DNA of 64,000 nucleotides from Paraflavitalea sp. CAU 1676 (lineage in GTDB: Bacteria; Bacteroidota; Bacteroidia; Chitinophagales; Chitinophagaceae). The translations under genes and the position numbers were made by a program. The notes under the pieces were generated by a model. It saw nothing but the letters and a program-made list of their open reading frames with translations, did no database searches and had not been told where the DNA came from. Location: assembly GCF_029223285.1 (NCBI RefSeq), contig NZ_JARHUJ010000001.1, positions 1 to 64,000 of the forward strand, given 5' to 3'. Below are positions 36,503-44,865 of the stretch, piece after piece. Within the stretch, counting starts at the first letter, position 1. Each line of letters begins with the position of its first letter.

Positions 36503-36940
36503 ATGTCCCAATCAGAAGGTTTGAGTATCGAAGAAGCCCAACTGCCCAAGGCAGCGATCACGGGAATCGCCCCATTTTTTATTGTCAGGAATGTACCGGT
36601 TGCATTGGCGTTTTATCGCGACCGCCTCGGGTTCGATATCACATTTCAGGGACCCAGTGAGGATGATATCTTCTTTGGGATCGTGCAGCGCGGTGCGGCA
36701 ATGATCATGATGAAGGATATTGGCGTAGAGCCGGTGCCGAATTATACGCGCGACATCAAGCAAGGAATTGCCCGCTGGGATGCCTATATGCATGTCCCCG
36801 ATCCGGATGCACTGGCAATGGAGTTCTCCTTACGCGGGGTTGAGTTCTTTCAGCCGATTTCGAATAATGATGACGGCCTGCGGGGATTTGAAGTAAAAGA
36901 TGCTGATGGTTATTTACTGTATTTTGGACGGCCGTTGTAG
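36503..36940 (+). CDS. VOC-family (glyoxalase / bleomycin-resistance fold) protein
   Basis: 145 residues with two beta-alpha-beta3 modules: APFFIVRNVPVALAFYRDRL GFDI begins the first and YMHVPDPDALAMEFSLRGVE the second. The C-terminal FEVKDADGYLLYFGRPL carries the usual Glu/Asp-rich metal-side strand (DxDGYxLxF). Such proteins are small metalloenzymes or antibiotic-sequestering dimers; no substrate can be assigned. It converges on the DUF1835-like gene seven bases downstream and marks the edge of the AT-richer segment. Confidence 0.85.
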   Translation: MSQSEGLSIEEAQLPKAAITGIAPFFIVRNVPVALAFYRDRLGFDITFQGPSEDDIFFGIVQRGAAMIMMKDIGVEPVPNYTRDIKQGIARWDAYMHVPDPDALAMEFSLRGVEFFQPISNNDDGLRGFEVKDADGYLLYFGRPL

Positions 36941-36947
36941 CCCCATG

Positions 36948-37700
36948 TTATCGGGCGCGCATCACTTTGTCATACAGGGTTTTCAGTTGAGTGTCACCAA
37001 AGCCGTAAATGCTTTCGCGTTTCCAGAATTCTTTAAACACTTCATGGAAGTCAGTAGAGATATTCTTTGTGATGTCTTCAATAACTTGTTCAGGTCTGCC
37101 CTTTGAGCCATCTTTAGGAAAGCGGTCAACATGTGCCTTTACTACTTCTTGCAGGTACGAGAAAGGTACAGATGGATGCTTTGAGAGATTTGTCAACTCA
37201 TCAAGGTTGTCGTTTTTGTAAGCATTCCACAATGCTTGCCCGAAAAATAGGTCGCCCTCACTTAAAGGAATTCTATTCGCATAACAAACGTTAAGTTCCT
37301 CTGAATTGGCAGGTCCAAAGCCATTCCAGAAGTGTTTATTGGTTTTGTCTAAGTGGGAAGTATAAACAGCAAAAACTGTTTTCTTTATTGGCAAGCTATT
37401 GACGACTGAAATAACAAACCACATATTTACCTGACAAAACAGATCATACTCAAACCAGAGATTGAACTCAGAATTAACAGGGGCATCTAATATTTTTTCA
37501 AATTCTTTTACAACAGCATTATAGTATTCGGCTTCTGTGATATTGAGGTATTGAGTTCTTGATTGCCAAAAGTCATGGAGGTTGTCACCTGACAAGTCTC
37601 CGTCAATAAGCGCTTCTCTGATGACAACAATACTTCCTTCAATTTTTGCTTCCGGAAAACTATAAGCAAGGGAGTCGCCGTTTAAAACATGGTATACCAT
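36948..37700 (-). CDS. DUF1835-like protein
   Basis: 250 residues. The N-terminus MVYHVLNGDSLAYSF and then a strand plus REALIDGDL match the opening of DUF1835, a domain of unknown function in stand-alone proteins of this size. The middle has an acidic FEKILDAP helix and a Trp-rich WFEYDLFCQVNMWFVISVV segment. The C-terminal half is helical. It is transcribed away from the VOC gene and follows the JAB/115-aa/sigma2-like module in the same direction after 64 bases, so it may be the fourth gene of that transcript. Base composition is AT-richer than the genes to the left. Confidence 0.6.
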   Translation of the reverse strand: MVYHVLNGDSLAYSFPEAKIEGSIVVIREALIDGDLSGDNLHDFWQSRTQYLNITEAEYYNAVVKEFEKILDAPVNSEFNLWFEYDLFCQVNMWFVISVVNSLPIKKTVFAVYTSHLDKTNKHFWNGFGPANSEELNVCYANRIPLSEGDLFFGQALWNAYKNDNLDELTNLSKHPSVPFSYLQEVVKAHVDRFPKDGSKGRPEQVIEDITKNISTDFHEVFKEFWKRESIYGFGDTQLKTLYDKVMRAR

Positions 37701-37764
37701 GACTGTAAGGTTTTTTGCATTGTCGCTACCTTATAAATATACGTTACTATGCAACAAGGATCCT

Positions 37765-38340
37765 TCAATACTTTATACCCAGGAAATCAGATTGCATAAG
37801 CCCATTGTCGGCGAAGGAGAAACAGGCCTCTTTCGAGAAAATCAGGTGATCAACTACTTCAATACCCATCAGCCTGCCGGAAAGGGCTAAAGACCTGGTT
37901 GCAATAATGTCTGCATGGGAGGGCTTCAAGTCGCCGCTTGTATTGTTATTACCTAAAATGATCTTTCCTGCACCGGATAGTAGGGCCGCCGAAAAAATAA
38001 ACTTCGGGTCGAAGAGCGCTTTGTCCATGCACCCGGTAGCAACCTCCGAAATCCCTAAGACCTTGTTGGCGTTGGTTAATAAGAGGATCTTGAGCTGTTT
38101 CACGAGCTCGATTTTATTCCAGTCCCAATGAATCAGGAAAACTTCGAAGGCATCCATACAGTCGCCGATAATAGGCCGCTTTGAGCGGTCGGCATCCGCC
38201 TTGTAGATCAGCTCTACCAGGGGCACTTGAAAGTCCTGCACCTTTTCGAGTTTCACTTTCTTGACCTTTGCAGGCAGCGGGAAGGCCGGCAAAATAGTTG
38301 CCGCCGCCTTATTGAGTTGATTTTTCCCTTTTACTGGCAT
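37765..38340 (-). CDS. RadC/JAB-domain protein with both zinc-binding His replaced
   Basis: 191 residues from the ATG at 38340. After a Lys-rich N-terminus (about 1-35), the RadC/MPN core runs AFEVFLIHWDWNKIELVKQL, then ISEVATGCMDKALFDPKFIF, then the JAMM loop and VVDHLIFSKE. A catalytic JAMM loop reads HNHPSG and here it is NNNTSG (131-136), so both zinc-ligand His are Asn, while Ser135 and D144 of the SxxD element remain. Metalloprotease activity is therefore unlikely and a binding role more plausible. It overlaps the 115-residue gene by 32 bases. Confidence 0.75.
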   Translation of the reverse strand: MPVKGKNQLNKAAATILPAFPLPAKVKKVKLEKVQDFQVPLVELIYKADADRSKRPIIGDCMDAFEVFLIHWDWNKIELVKQLKILLLTNANKVLGISEVATGCMDKALFDPKFIFSAALLSGAGKIILGNNNTSGDLKPSHADIIATRSLALSGRLMGIEVVDHLIFSKEACFSFADNGLMQSDFLGIKY

Positions 38341-38656
38341 GGCTGTTCTTTTTAGTGGTTTTAGATTTTCGCTTAGTTTGACCCTTCTGCTCCGCCTTTC
38401 TGTGGAGTAGATAGGCGGCTTCGGCCAGCTTTTCGAGGTTTTCGTATAGGAATAGCAGATTACTGCGATCCAAGCCTTCCTGGAACCAACTTCCGTCATG
38501 GCATAGGCCAGCGCACAGCCATTCCCACAATACATCTCGCAGATCATGTAGGTGATAGTTCGTGAAAAACTCAGCTAGCACGCTTTTGGGGTCACTTTGT
38601 TCCTCATGGGAAAGTCGCCGAAGCTGGTTTGGTATTTCAAGAGTTTCCGGTTTCAT
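38309..38656 (-). CDS. Unknown 115-residue protein in the sigma2-like/JAB module
   Basis: I recognise no named family. Residues 25-90 are helical and aromatic-rich (VLAEFFTNYHLHDLRDVLWE, then an RSNLLFLYENLEKLAEAAYL helix), followed by a very basic, low-complexity tail of about 30 residues rich in Lys, Ser and Thr, which suggests nucleic-acid contact. Its start overlaps the sigma2-like gene by 20 bases and its end overlaps the JAB gene by 32 bases. These nested overlaps indicate coordinated translation and a shared function. Confidence 0.65.
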   Translation of the reverse strand: MKPETLEIPNQLRRLSHEEQSDPKSVLAEFFTNYHLHDLRDVLWEWLCAGLCHDGSWFQEGLDRSNLLFLYENLEKLAEAAYLLHRKAEQKGQTKRKSKTTKKNSHASKREKSTQ

Positions 38657-39035
38657 AGCAATTGTTTATGCGTTTTTCAATAGTGTGGAAAATGTGCTCC
38701 TGGCCAATTACTTCTAATATTTTCTGCACACGATGGTCATGAGCGCGTTCTTTTAGATAGCGGAAAGTTACCTGCATAGTTGTTCGGTACAAACAGCCGC
38801 CATTGTATTGAAGAAAATCATCCCGGTTACCCCAGAGTTGGAGGAATACCGATTCCGTAAGGAGGCAAAGAATGCCTGGGGCTTGAATTCCAGAGTAGCG
38901 GGCTATTATTGAAAAGGTAGAGTCGTAGAAGAACTCGCAAAATTTTGCGAAAACCTGTCCGTTGCCGGAGGCAATAGCACGGGGTTGAGAATCGGTGTAA
39001 GCTTTATGCCGAAGTCGGCTGTTCATACGCCGCAA
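38637..39035 (-). CDS. Stand-alone sigma-70 region 2-like protein
   Basis: 132 residues; MNSRL at 39026 is an alternative start. Residues 27-97 align by pattern with sigma region 2 of ECF factors, and with the true ECF factor at 51694 here. Both show a VFxKF-x-x-FY opening, a SVFLQLWGNRDDF segment where ECF factors have DVFxxxWxxR, and a LYRTTMQVTFRYLKERA helix that equals the -10-binding helix. Only about 35 residues follow, with no region 4 helix-turn-helix, so -35 recognition is missing. It could be an unusual sigma, an anti-sigma decoy or a DNA-binding subunit. It is the first gene of the overlapping three-gene module. Confidence 0.6.
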   Translation of the reverse strand: MRRMNSRLRHKAYTDSQPRAIASGNGQVFAKFCEFFYDSTFSIIARYSGIQAPGILCLLTESVFLQLWGNRDDFLQYNGGCLYRTTMQVTFRYLKERAHDHRVQKILEVIGQEHIFHTIEKRINNCYETGNS

Positions 39036-39323
39036 TTTGGGTGGAGAATAAATTGCAGGTAAGGGCCAACAATAAGATAGGCATGGGTTGGTCCTTACTG
39101 CACTGGAGGGCTACCACGCCCGACGGCGAATAAGAACGCCCACGCCTAGCCTTTAAAGATAAAGGAAACGTGAGCGATTTACCTTATTTCCCGCCGTCAT
39201 TGAAAGTGGTAGTTTCCAGTGCGAGATTCAAAGCAAATACGCTTTTCGAAACGGTACTATTGATTATTTAGTCAAGATGTGTTCTTTTTCATAATTGCGT
39301 CGCGATGGTTTGTCAATCAATTG

Positions 39324-39338
39324 TTATAGAATATCCTA
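39324..39338. promoter_or_regulatory. Operator-like site, distal copy
   Basis: TTATAGAATATCCTA. The core TAGAATATCCTA is near-palindromic (10 of 12 positions match its reverse complement). A second copy lies 95 bases downstream. Likely bound by the small XRE regulator. Confidence 0.45.
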
Positions 39339-39418
39339 CACAAGGTATGGTATTTCCCACATGTATGCAAAGAAGTTGTGAGTATTTCCATAGTTTTTTA
39401 CTTTCATTCCTTCAATTA

Positions 39419-39433
39419 TTATAGAAAATCCTA
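39419..39433. promoter_or_regulatory. Operator-like site, proximal copy
   Basis: TTATAGAAAATCCTA differs from the distal copy at one base and ends eight bases before the XRE start codon, a position suited to autorepression. Confidence 0.45.
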
Positions 39434-39440
39434 ACAATCA

Positions 39441-39656
39441 ATGACTAAGCTGGGAGTATATCTGGCTCAGAAATCGGTGAATAAGTCTGAAGTGGCTCGC
39501 AAAACTGGTTTATCAAGGGCAAGAATGAATGAACTTACATTACATGATCGCAGCCATTTGAGGGCTGAAGAATTGTATCTAATAGCCTTGGCCATTGATG
39601 TGAAGCCCTGTGAGCTACTTGAGGCTCTATTTGGAAAGCTGAAGTTGGAGGAATAA
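39441..39656 (+). CDS. Small XRE-family HTH regulator (controller-like)
   Basis: 71 residues, essentially one XRE/Cro helix-turn-helix: NKSEVARKTGLSRARMNELT (about 14-33), then the helix-4/5 region RAEELYLIALAIDVKPCELL. Size and position match the C-protein type of regulator that sets the timing of restriction-modification gene expression. The large RM gene follows in the same direction. Two near-palindromic elements lie upstream, one just before its start. Confidence 0.82.
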   Translation: MTKLGVYLAQKSVNKSEVARKTGLSRARMNELTLHDRSHLRAEELYLIALAIDVKPCELLEALFGKLKLEE

Positions 39657-39775
39657 GTCTTAAGTAAGATAATGTCCCATTTAGGATCACCCGTTATAAT
39701 TTCTGGTATTGGAGCTCATAATTTTGAAGACTTCCGGTTTGCACGCCCATTAGACATGTCTAGACCTTTAAATCA

Positions 39776-39916
39776 ATGGGTAACATCATAGCAGATAGGA
39801 GTATAAAAGTATTCAACTTCACAAAAACGAATCTTAACATAGCAAATGAGTTCTCTGTGCTGAAGCTTTTAGAGCCCCGTTTGAAAACCTTAACCAACTT
39901 TTATAAAGAATATTGA
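39776..39916 (+). CDS. Possible 46-residue leader-type protein before the RM gene
   Basis: ATG to TGA, stopping six bases before the start of the RM gene. The product begins MGNIIADRSIKVFNFTKTNL and ends TNFYKEY. Spacing suggests translational coupling to the RM enzyme. No family is recognised. The rest of the 266-base gap is AT-rich with no other frame of interest. Confidence 0.3.
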   Translation: MGNIIADRSIKVFNFTKTNLNIANEFSVLKLLEPRLKTLTNFYKEY

Positions 39917-39922
39917 TTATAG

Positions 39923-42900
39923 ATGGAGTTAAAAGAATTGAAGCCGAGAAAGGCGCTTAACAAGGCCTACTTAAAAGTGAAACCAAACAGGGCAGAGGTA
40001 GAAAGGTTCAAGACCAATTTAGTCGCTTTACTAGATGGGACAAACGATACAGAAAGCGAAGAGTTTCATAAGAATCTTGTTATTGACTTTCTAAAAAAAA
40101 CCTACTACGACCCCAACCATTTTGTAAATACCAAGGGTCGAAACGATCTTGTTATTCATAATGGCAACATCGCTAAAAGCTCTGTCGGCGTAATCATAGA
40201 AGCTAAAAAGCCGACCAACAAAGCGGAGATGGTGACTGCCAGAAAGATTAACACTAAAGCGTTTCAGGAGTTGGTGCTATATTATTTGCGGGAAAGAATT
40301 ACGCAAAAAAATTTTGAAGTTAAGCACTTGGTGGTGACCAATATTAATGAATGGTTCATTTTTGATGCAACCCTTTTTGATAGACTGTTTGCTCAAAATA
40401 AGAACTTAATAAGGCACTTCAATGATTTTGAAGGGGGGCGGTTGGCTGATACCAAAACCGACTTTTTCTATAAGCAAATTGCCGAGCCGTTTATTGATAG
40501 CATTGCTACTGACATTGAATTCACTTATTTCAATCTTCAGGACTTTCAAAAGCCATTACGCAATAGCAACAAAGCAGACGATAATTCACTGATTGCTTTA
40601 TTCAAGCTTTTATCACCTGAACATCTTTTAAAGCTTCCATTCAACAATGATAGTAACAGTCTCGATAAGCGCTTTTATAGTGAATTATTGCACATTATCG
40701 GACTGACCGAAACCAAAGAAGGTAGCAAAAAGCTAATTGAGCGAAACAAGGTAGGAGAACGCCACACTGGAACAATGCTTGAAGATGCCATTATTCAGCT
40801 TGACAGTTTGGACAAACTGGGCCGACTTGAAAAGCCAGCGCAGTTCGGAAGTGCCAAAAATGAAAGACTATTCAATGTTGCCCTCGAACTTTCCATCACC
40901 TGGATAAACCGCATTTTGTTTTTGAAGCTGTTGGAAGCCCAACTGATTACCTATCACAAAGGGGACAAATCCTATTCGTTTCTAAATCTTGACAAAATCA
41001 AAAACTATGATGACCTGAATAGCTTGTTTTTTCAAGTGTTGGCTCGTAAGTATGAAGAAAGAAACGACGATGTAAAAAAGGCATTTGAGAAAACGCCATA
41101 TCTCAACTCTTCACTTTTTGAACCTACTGACATTGAGCAGGTTACTTTGTTCATAAGTAACCTGAAGGATGATAAAGCCATTCCAATTTTTTCCCAAACC
41201 GTACTGAAAGACCAGCTTGGCAAAAAGAGAACGGGAAATTTGTCTACACTTGAGTATCTTTTTTCGTTTTTGGACGCATACGATTTCGGTAGCGAAGGTT
41301 CAGAGGAAATTCAGGAAGATAACAAAGCGCTAATCAATGCCTCGGTCCTTGGATTGATTTTCGAGAAGATAAACGGCTACAAGGATGGCTCATTCTTCAC
41401 GCCAGGATTTATCACTATGTATATGTGCCGAGAGACCATCCGCAAATCGGTAATTCAAAAGTTCAATGAGGTCAAGAAATGGAATTGCAACAGCATCGAA
41501 GATTTGTACGACAAAATTGAAGATCGCAAGGAAGCCAACAGAATCGTTAATAGTATAAGAATTTGCGATCCTGCTGTTGGTTCAGGGCATTTTTTGGTTT
41601 CTGCTCTTAATGAATTGATTGCTGTTAAAAACGATCTGAAAATATTGTTGGATCGGGACGGCAAGCGAATGAAAGAGTATCAAGTAGAAGTGGTTAATGA
41701 CGAATTGATTGTAACAGACGAGGAAGGAGAGCTTTTTGATTATGTTCCAAACAACAAAGAAAGCCAGCGTGTACAGGAAGCACTCTTTCACGAGAAGCAA
41801 ACTATTATAGAGAATTGTCTTTTTGGTGTTGATATTAATTCAAATTCTGTAAAAATATGTCGTTTGCGTTTATGGATTGAGCTTTTGAAGAATGCTTATT
41901 ACAAAAGTGCAAGCGAACTTGAAACGCTTCCGAACATTGACATTAACATCAAGTGTGGAAACTCTTTAGTAAGTCGCTTTGCAATTGATGCGGACTTGAA
42001 GCAGGCGCTTAGAAAAAGCAAGTGGACTATCGACGGATACCGAATAGCGGTTGATACTTATCGTAATGCTCAGAGCAAGGAACAGAAGAGGGAGATGGAG
42101 AGGTTAATTGCAGATATTAAATCTGACTTTAGAAGTGAAATATCTTTAAATGATCCCAAGGTTAAAAGCCTGCAAAAAGTTAGGGGAGAACTATTGAAGG
42201 TGTCCACAATGCAAAGTCTTTTTGATGTAAGCAAAAAGGAAAAGGTAGGGTGGAACAAAAAAGTGCAACAGCTGACGGATGCGACAAAAAAGCTTGAAGC
42301 AGAGATTGAAGAAATAAAGGCCAATAAGATATTTGAGAATGCCTTCGAATGGCGTTTTGAATTCCCTGAAGTGCTTGATGATGATGGCAATTTTCTGGGA
42401 TTTGATGTTGTAATCGGGAATCCGCCTTATATCAGGCAAGAAGAAATCAAAGATTATAAGCCATATTTTAAGTCTCAATTCAAACTTTATACGGGAACGG
42501 CAGATGTCTATGTGTTCTTCGTTGAAAAAGGCTTTGATATTTTGAAGGATAGTGGTGTTTTTACATTTATTATGCCCAACAAATTTATGCAGGCGGGATA
42601 TGGACAACCTGCTCGCAGATTCCTGTTACACCAGAATCTGATTGAAATAATTGACTTTGGCGATTTTCAGATTTTCGAGGAAGCCACTACGTATCCATGT
42701 ATTTTGACTGCAAGTAAGGAAAAAGCTAAGGGAATATTTAGGACTGTGAAAGTGGACACTCTTGAGTTTATTGGAGATTTTCCCAAGTATATTTCGAATA
42801 TAACTAACGAAATTAGCCACAGCTCCCTGAATGAAGAAACGTGGGTTGTCACTAATTCACAAGATCAAAGTTTATTGCAGAAAGTTGCTGCAAAAGGGAG

Positions 42901-43675
42901 AAAGTTGGGAGACTACGTCAGTGAAATGGGGAAGTATGGCATTAAAACTGGGCTAACGGAAGCTTTTGTGGTTGAAAAGGAGAAGGCTGAGGTTTTTATT
43001 AATTCCAATTCGGAAAATAGAAATCATTTGCGGCCATTTTTGCTTGGTCGTGAGGTGAAGTCCTACGTTGCTGGAAGTCCAGCTAATTATCTGATAAAAT
43101 TCGAAAAAGGGTTCACAAGGAAATTTGGGGGGGGTAAGCCGGAAGGGTGGTTTGAGGAAAAATTTCCTGAGTTATTCAGTCATTTGAAAACTTTTGAGGA
43201 AAAAGCAAAGAATAGGACAGACAAAGGAGATTTTTATTGGGAATTGAGAGCTTGTGATTACTACGACAAGTTTGAGAAACCCAAAATTATGTATCAAGTA
43301 TTTCAGGTAAAGCCGTGTTTCATTTATGACGAGGATGGTGTTTACTGCAATAATTCAATGTGGTTTATCGTATCTGATGATAAGGTTCTTTTAGGCATAT
43401 TGAATTCCAAGATGGGGTGGTGGCTTATCTCCAAATATTGTACAGCCATTCAGAATGGTTACCAATTGATTTGGAAGTATTTTAGCCAATTGCCAATTGC
43501 CATAGGAAATGTTGAGGTGCGAGATAGAATTAGGGAATTGGTCGATGAAATTCTGTTGATTAAAAAGCATAATCCAGCAACCGAAACTTCAAATTTGGAA
43601 AGTAAAATTGATCAGTTGGTTTATATGCTTTACGAATTAACAGAAGAGGACATAAAGATTGTTGAATCTACATAA
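39923..43675 (+). CDS. Single-chain type IIG-like restriction-modification enzyme
   Basis: 1250 residues combining cleavage, methylation and target recognition. The N-terminal PD-(D/E)xK nuclease has D75 (NDLVIHNG) and E93-A-K95 (IIEAKKP). A helical connector (about 200-530) leads to the adenine-methyltransferase: motif I DPAVGSGHFL at 549-558, motif IV NPPY at 833-836 and a following helical segment. A TaqI-like target-recognition C-terminal domain (about 1000-1250) contains GIKTGLTEAFV and LRPFLLGREVKSY. One chain should methylate one strand of an asymmetric site and cut unmethylated invading DNA. The specificity cannot be read. Codon use is AT-rich compared with the flanks, suggesting horizontal transfer. 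Confidence 0.9.
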   Translation: MELKELKPRKALNKAYLKVKPNRAEVERFKTNLVALLDGTNDTESEEFHKNLVIDFLKKTYYDPNHFVNTKGRNDLVIHNGNIAKSSVGVIIEAKKPTNKAEMVTARKINTKAFQELVLYYLRERITQKNFEVKHLVVTNINEWFIFDATLFDRLFAQNKNLIRHFNDFEGGRLADTKTDFFYKQIAEPFIDSIATDIEFTYFNLQDFQKPLRNSNKADDNSLIALFKLLSPEHLLKLPFNNDSNSLDKRFYSELLHIIGLTETKEGSKKLIERNKVGERHTGTMLEDAIIQLDSLDKLGRLEKPAQFGSAKNERLFNVALELSITWINRILFLKLLEAQLITYHKGDKSYSFLNLDKIKNYDDLNSLFFQVLARKYEERNDDVKKAFEKTPYLNSSLFEPTDIEQVTLFISNLKDDKAIPIFSQTVLKDQLGKKRTGNLSTLEYLFSFLDAYDFGSEGSEEIQEDNKALINASVLGLIFEKINGYKDGSFFTPGFITMYMCRETIRKSVIQKFNEVKKWNCNSIEDLYDKIEDRKEANRIVNSIRICDPAVGSGHFLVSALNELIAVKNDLKILLDRDGKRMKEYQVEVVNDELIVTDEEGELFDYVPNNKESQRVQEALFHEKQTIIENCLFGVDINSNSVKICRLRLWIELLKNAYYKSASELETLPNIDINIKCGNSLVSRFAIDADLKQALRKSKWTIDGYRIAVDTYRNAQSKEQKREMERLIADIKSDFRSEISLNDPKVKSLQKVRGELLKVSTMQSLFDVSKKEKVGWNKKVQQLTDATKKLEAEIEEIKANKIFENAFEWRFEFPEVLDDDGNFLGFDVVIGNPPYIRQEEIKDYKPYFKSQFKLYTGTADVYVFFVEKGFDILKDSGVFTFIMPNKFMQAGYGQPARRFLLHQNLIEIIDFGDFQIFEEATTYPCILTASKEKAKGIFRTVKVDTLEFIGDFPKYISNITNEISHSSLNEETWVVTNSQDQSLLQKVAAKGRKLGDYVSEMGKYGIKTGLTEAFVVEKEKAEVFINSNSENRNHLRPFLLGREVKSYVAGSPANYLIKFEKGFTRKFGGGKPEGWFEEKFPELFSHLKTFEEKAKNRTDKGDFYWELRACDYYDKFEKPKIMYQVFQVKPCFIYDEDGVYCNNSMWFIVSDDKVLLGILNSKMGWWLISKYCTAIQNGYQLIWKYFSQLPIAIGNVEVRDRIRELVDEILLIKKHNPATETSNLESKIDQLVYMLYELTEEDIKIVEST

Positions 43676-43921
43676 TTGGGGACTGTGTCTGATTGCCAAA
43701 TATCTTAATCAACTAGCTGTTAGAATTGGAATGGGTTCGACTGCTATGTCGGGCATTATCTACATGAAGAGTTTCCGCCCATATTCTCCACAAGGCAATT
43801 TTTCAGACCCTTATATTTTTCAAGAAAAATTAACTATTTTTCTTGATGTGTAGGGTGTCTGCTAAAGGCGAGTTTGTTCAAAACTGGAATACGTTTGGTT
43901 TTGCTCAAGAAAAGGAATCTT

Positions 43922-44530
43922 ATGATAGAAGACATAATGTATACTTTCGACAAGAATTTTCTCAGGCTTAATAATTTAATTAGCCTGTATAAGACAATAG
44001 CAGTTGGCCAGGGACGCAAACCAGCGAACTCTCTTGATATATTAAGAGCTACAACTGTTTTAACTCACGCCACATTGGAGGACTATCTCAGGAATTTGTT
44101 GGAATGGAAGCTTCCTACTCAAGGGCGAGAAAAAATTGAGACCATTCCTCTTGTCGGAACTTCTGCTATTGGTCGGCCTACAAAATTCACATTGGGTGAT
44201 CTGGTAGCTCATCGAAACCAAAGCGTTGATATAATAATAAAGCAGTCGGTAAAAGAGTATTTAGGGACAATGAGCTTTAATGATACCTCTGATATCGCAA
44301 AAGCTTTAGTCAGCATTGCTCTCGTGGTGACACCTGATATTCAGGGCTTATTTCCAGCAGTGAATGAAATGATTAAAAGGAGGCATAATATTGTTCACCG
44401 AGCAGATAGAGTAGAAGTTGCTGGGAGTGGGAACCACAGTATAACATCAATAAGTGTACAAAAAGTAGAGAAATGGAAGAACACGGTGGATAAGCTTGTA
44501 TTTGAGATTAATAAGAATTTTATTGTTTAA
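43922..44530 (+). CDS. HEPN-motif protein, candidate RNase
   Basis: 202 residues from the ATG at 43922, all-helical. It has the HEPN signature R-x4-H at R154-H159 (KRRHNIVHRADR) near the C-terminal helix, and an earlier THATLEDYLRNLLEWKL helix of the sort that opens HEPN domains. HEPN proteins of defence systems and toxin-antitoxin pairs are often metal-independent RNases that act on infection. It is 246 bases after the RM gene and nine bases before the YegP gene, in the same direction. Whether it is the toxin of a pair or part of the RM system is open. Confidence 0.65.
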   Translation: MIEDIMYTFDKNFLRLNNLISLYKTIAVGQGRKPANSLDILRATTVLTHATLEDYLRNLLEWKLPTQGREKIETIPLVGTSAIGRPTKFTLGDLVAHRNQSVDIIIKQSVKEYLGTMSFNDTSDIAKALVSIALVVTPDIQGLFPAVNEMIKRRHNIVHRADRVEVAGSGNHSITSISVQKVEKWKNTVDKLVFEINKNFIV

Positions 44531-44538
44531 TTTTACTT

Positions 44539-44865
44539 ATGGGAAAGTTTATCGTTTCAAAGCGCTCCAATGGCGAATATCAGTTCAAATTAATAGCGAC
44601 AAACGGACAGATAATATTGTCAAGTGAGGGGTATGCTACAAAGTCTTCCTGCGAAAATGGAATAGCGTCTGTTAAGACAAATTCGCAAGACGATTCAAAA
44701 TTTATTAGAAAGACTGCGTCTAATGGGCTGTTCTATTTTAATTTAAAGGCTAATAATGGTGAGGTTATTGGGACGAGCGAAATGTACGCTAGCGAGTCAG
44801 GAAGAGAAAGCGGCATCTACTCTGTTAAGGTTAATGCAGGAGTTGGTAAAGTTGAATATTCGTGA
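44539..44865 (+). CDS. YegP/DUF1508 protein with two tandem repeats
   Basis: 108 residues built of two DUF1508 units. The first has FIVSKRSNGEYQFKLIATNG, ILSSEGYATKSSCENGIASV and KTNS. The second has FIRKTASNGLFYFNLKANNG, IGTSEMYASESGRESGIYSV and KVNA. This matches the YegP family, usually two repeats in about 110 residues. Its role is poorly known; it is common next to mobile or stress genes. It lies nine bases downstream of the HEPN gene, so the two may be co-expressed, and it is the last gene before the tRNA-Asn. Confidence 0.85.
   Translation: MGKFIVSKRSNGEYQFKLIATNGQIILSSEGYATKSSCENGIASVKTNSQDDSKFIRKTASNGLFYFNLKANNGEVIGTSEMYASESGRESGIYSVKVNAGVGKVEYS

Larger units (their letters stand above)
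39036..39440. other. Divergent intergenic region between the two halves of the island
   Basis: 405 bases between oppositely directed genes. The right 120 bases are AT-rich and hold two copies of a TATAGAAnATCCTA-type element upstream of the XRE gene. The left part is GC-richer with no convincing gene. Both promoters should lie here. Confidence 0.5.

Noticed and set aside
39436-44865. A BREX or type I RM system
   Set aside because: The enzyme carries nuclease, methylase and specificity parts in one chain; no separate HsdS, HsdR, BrxC or PglZ gene is present.
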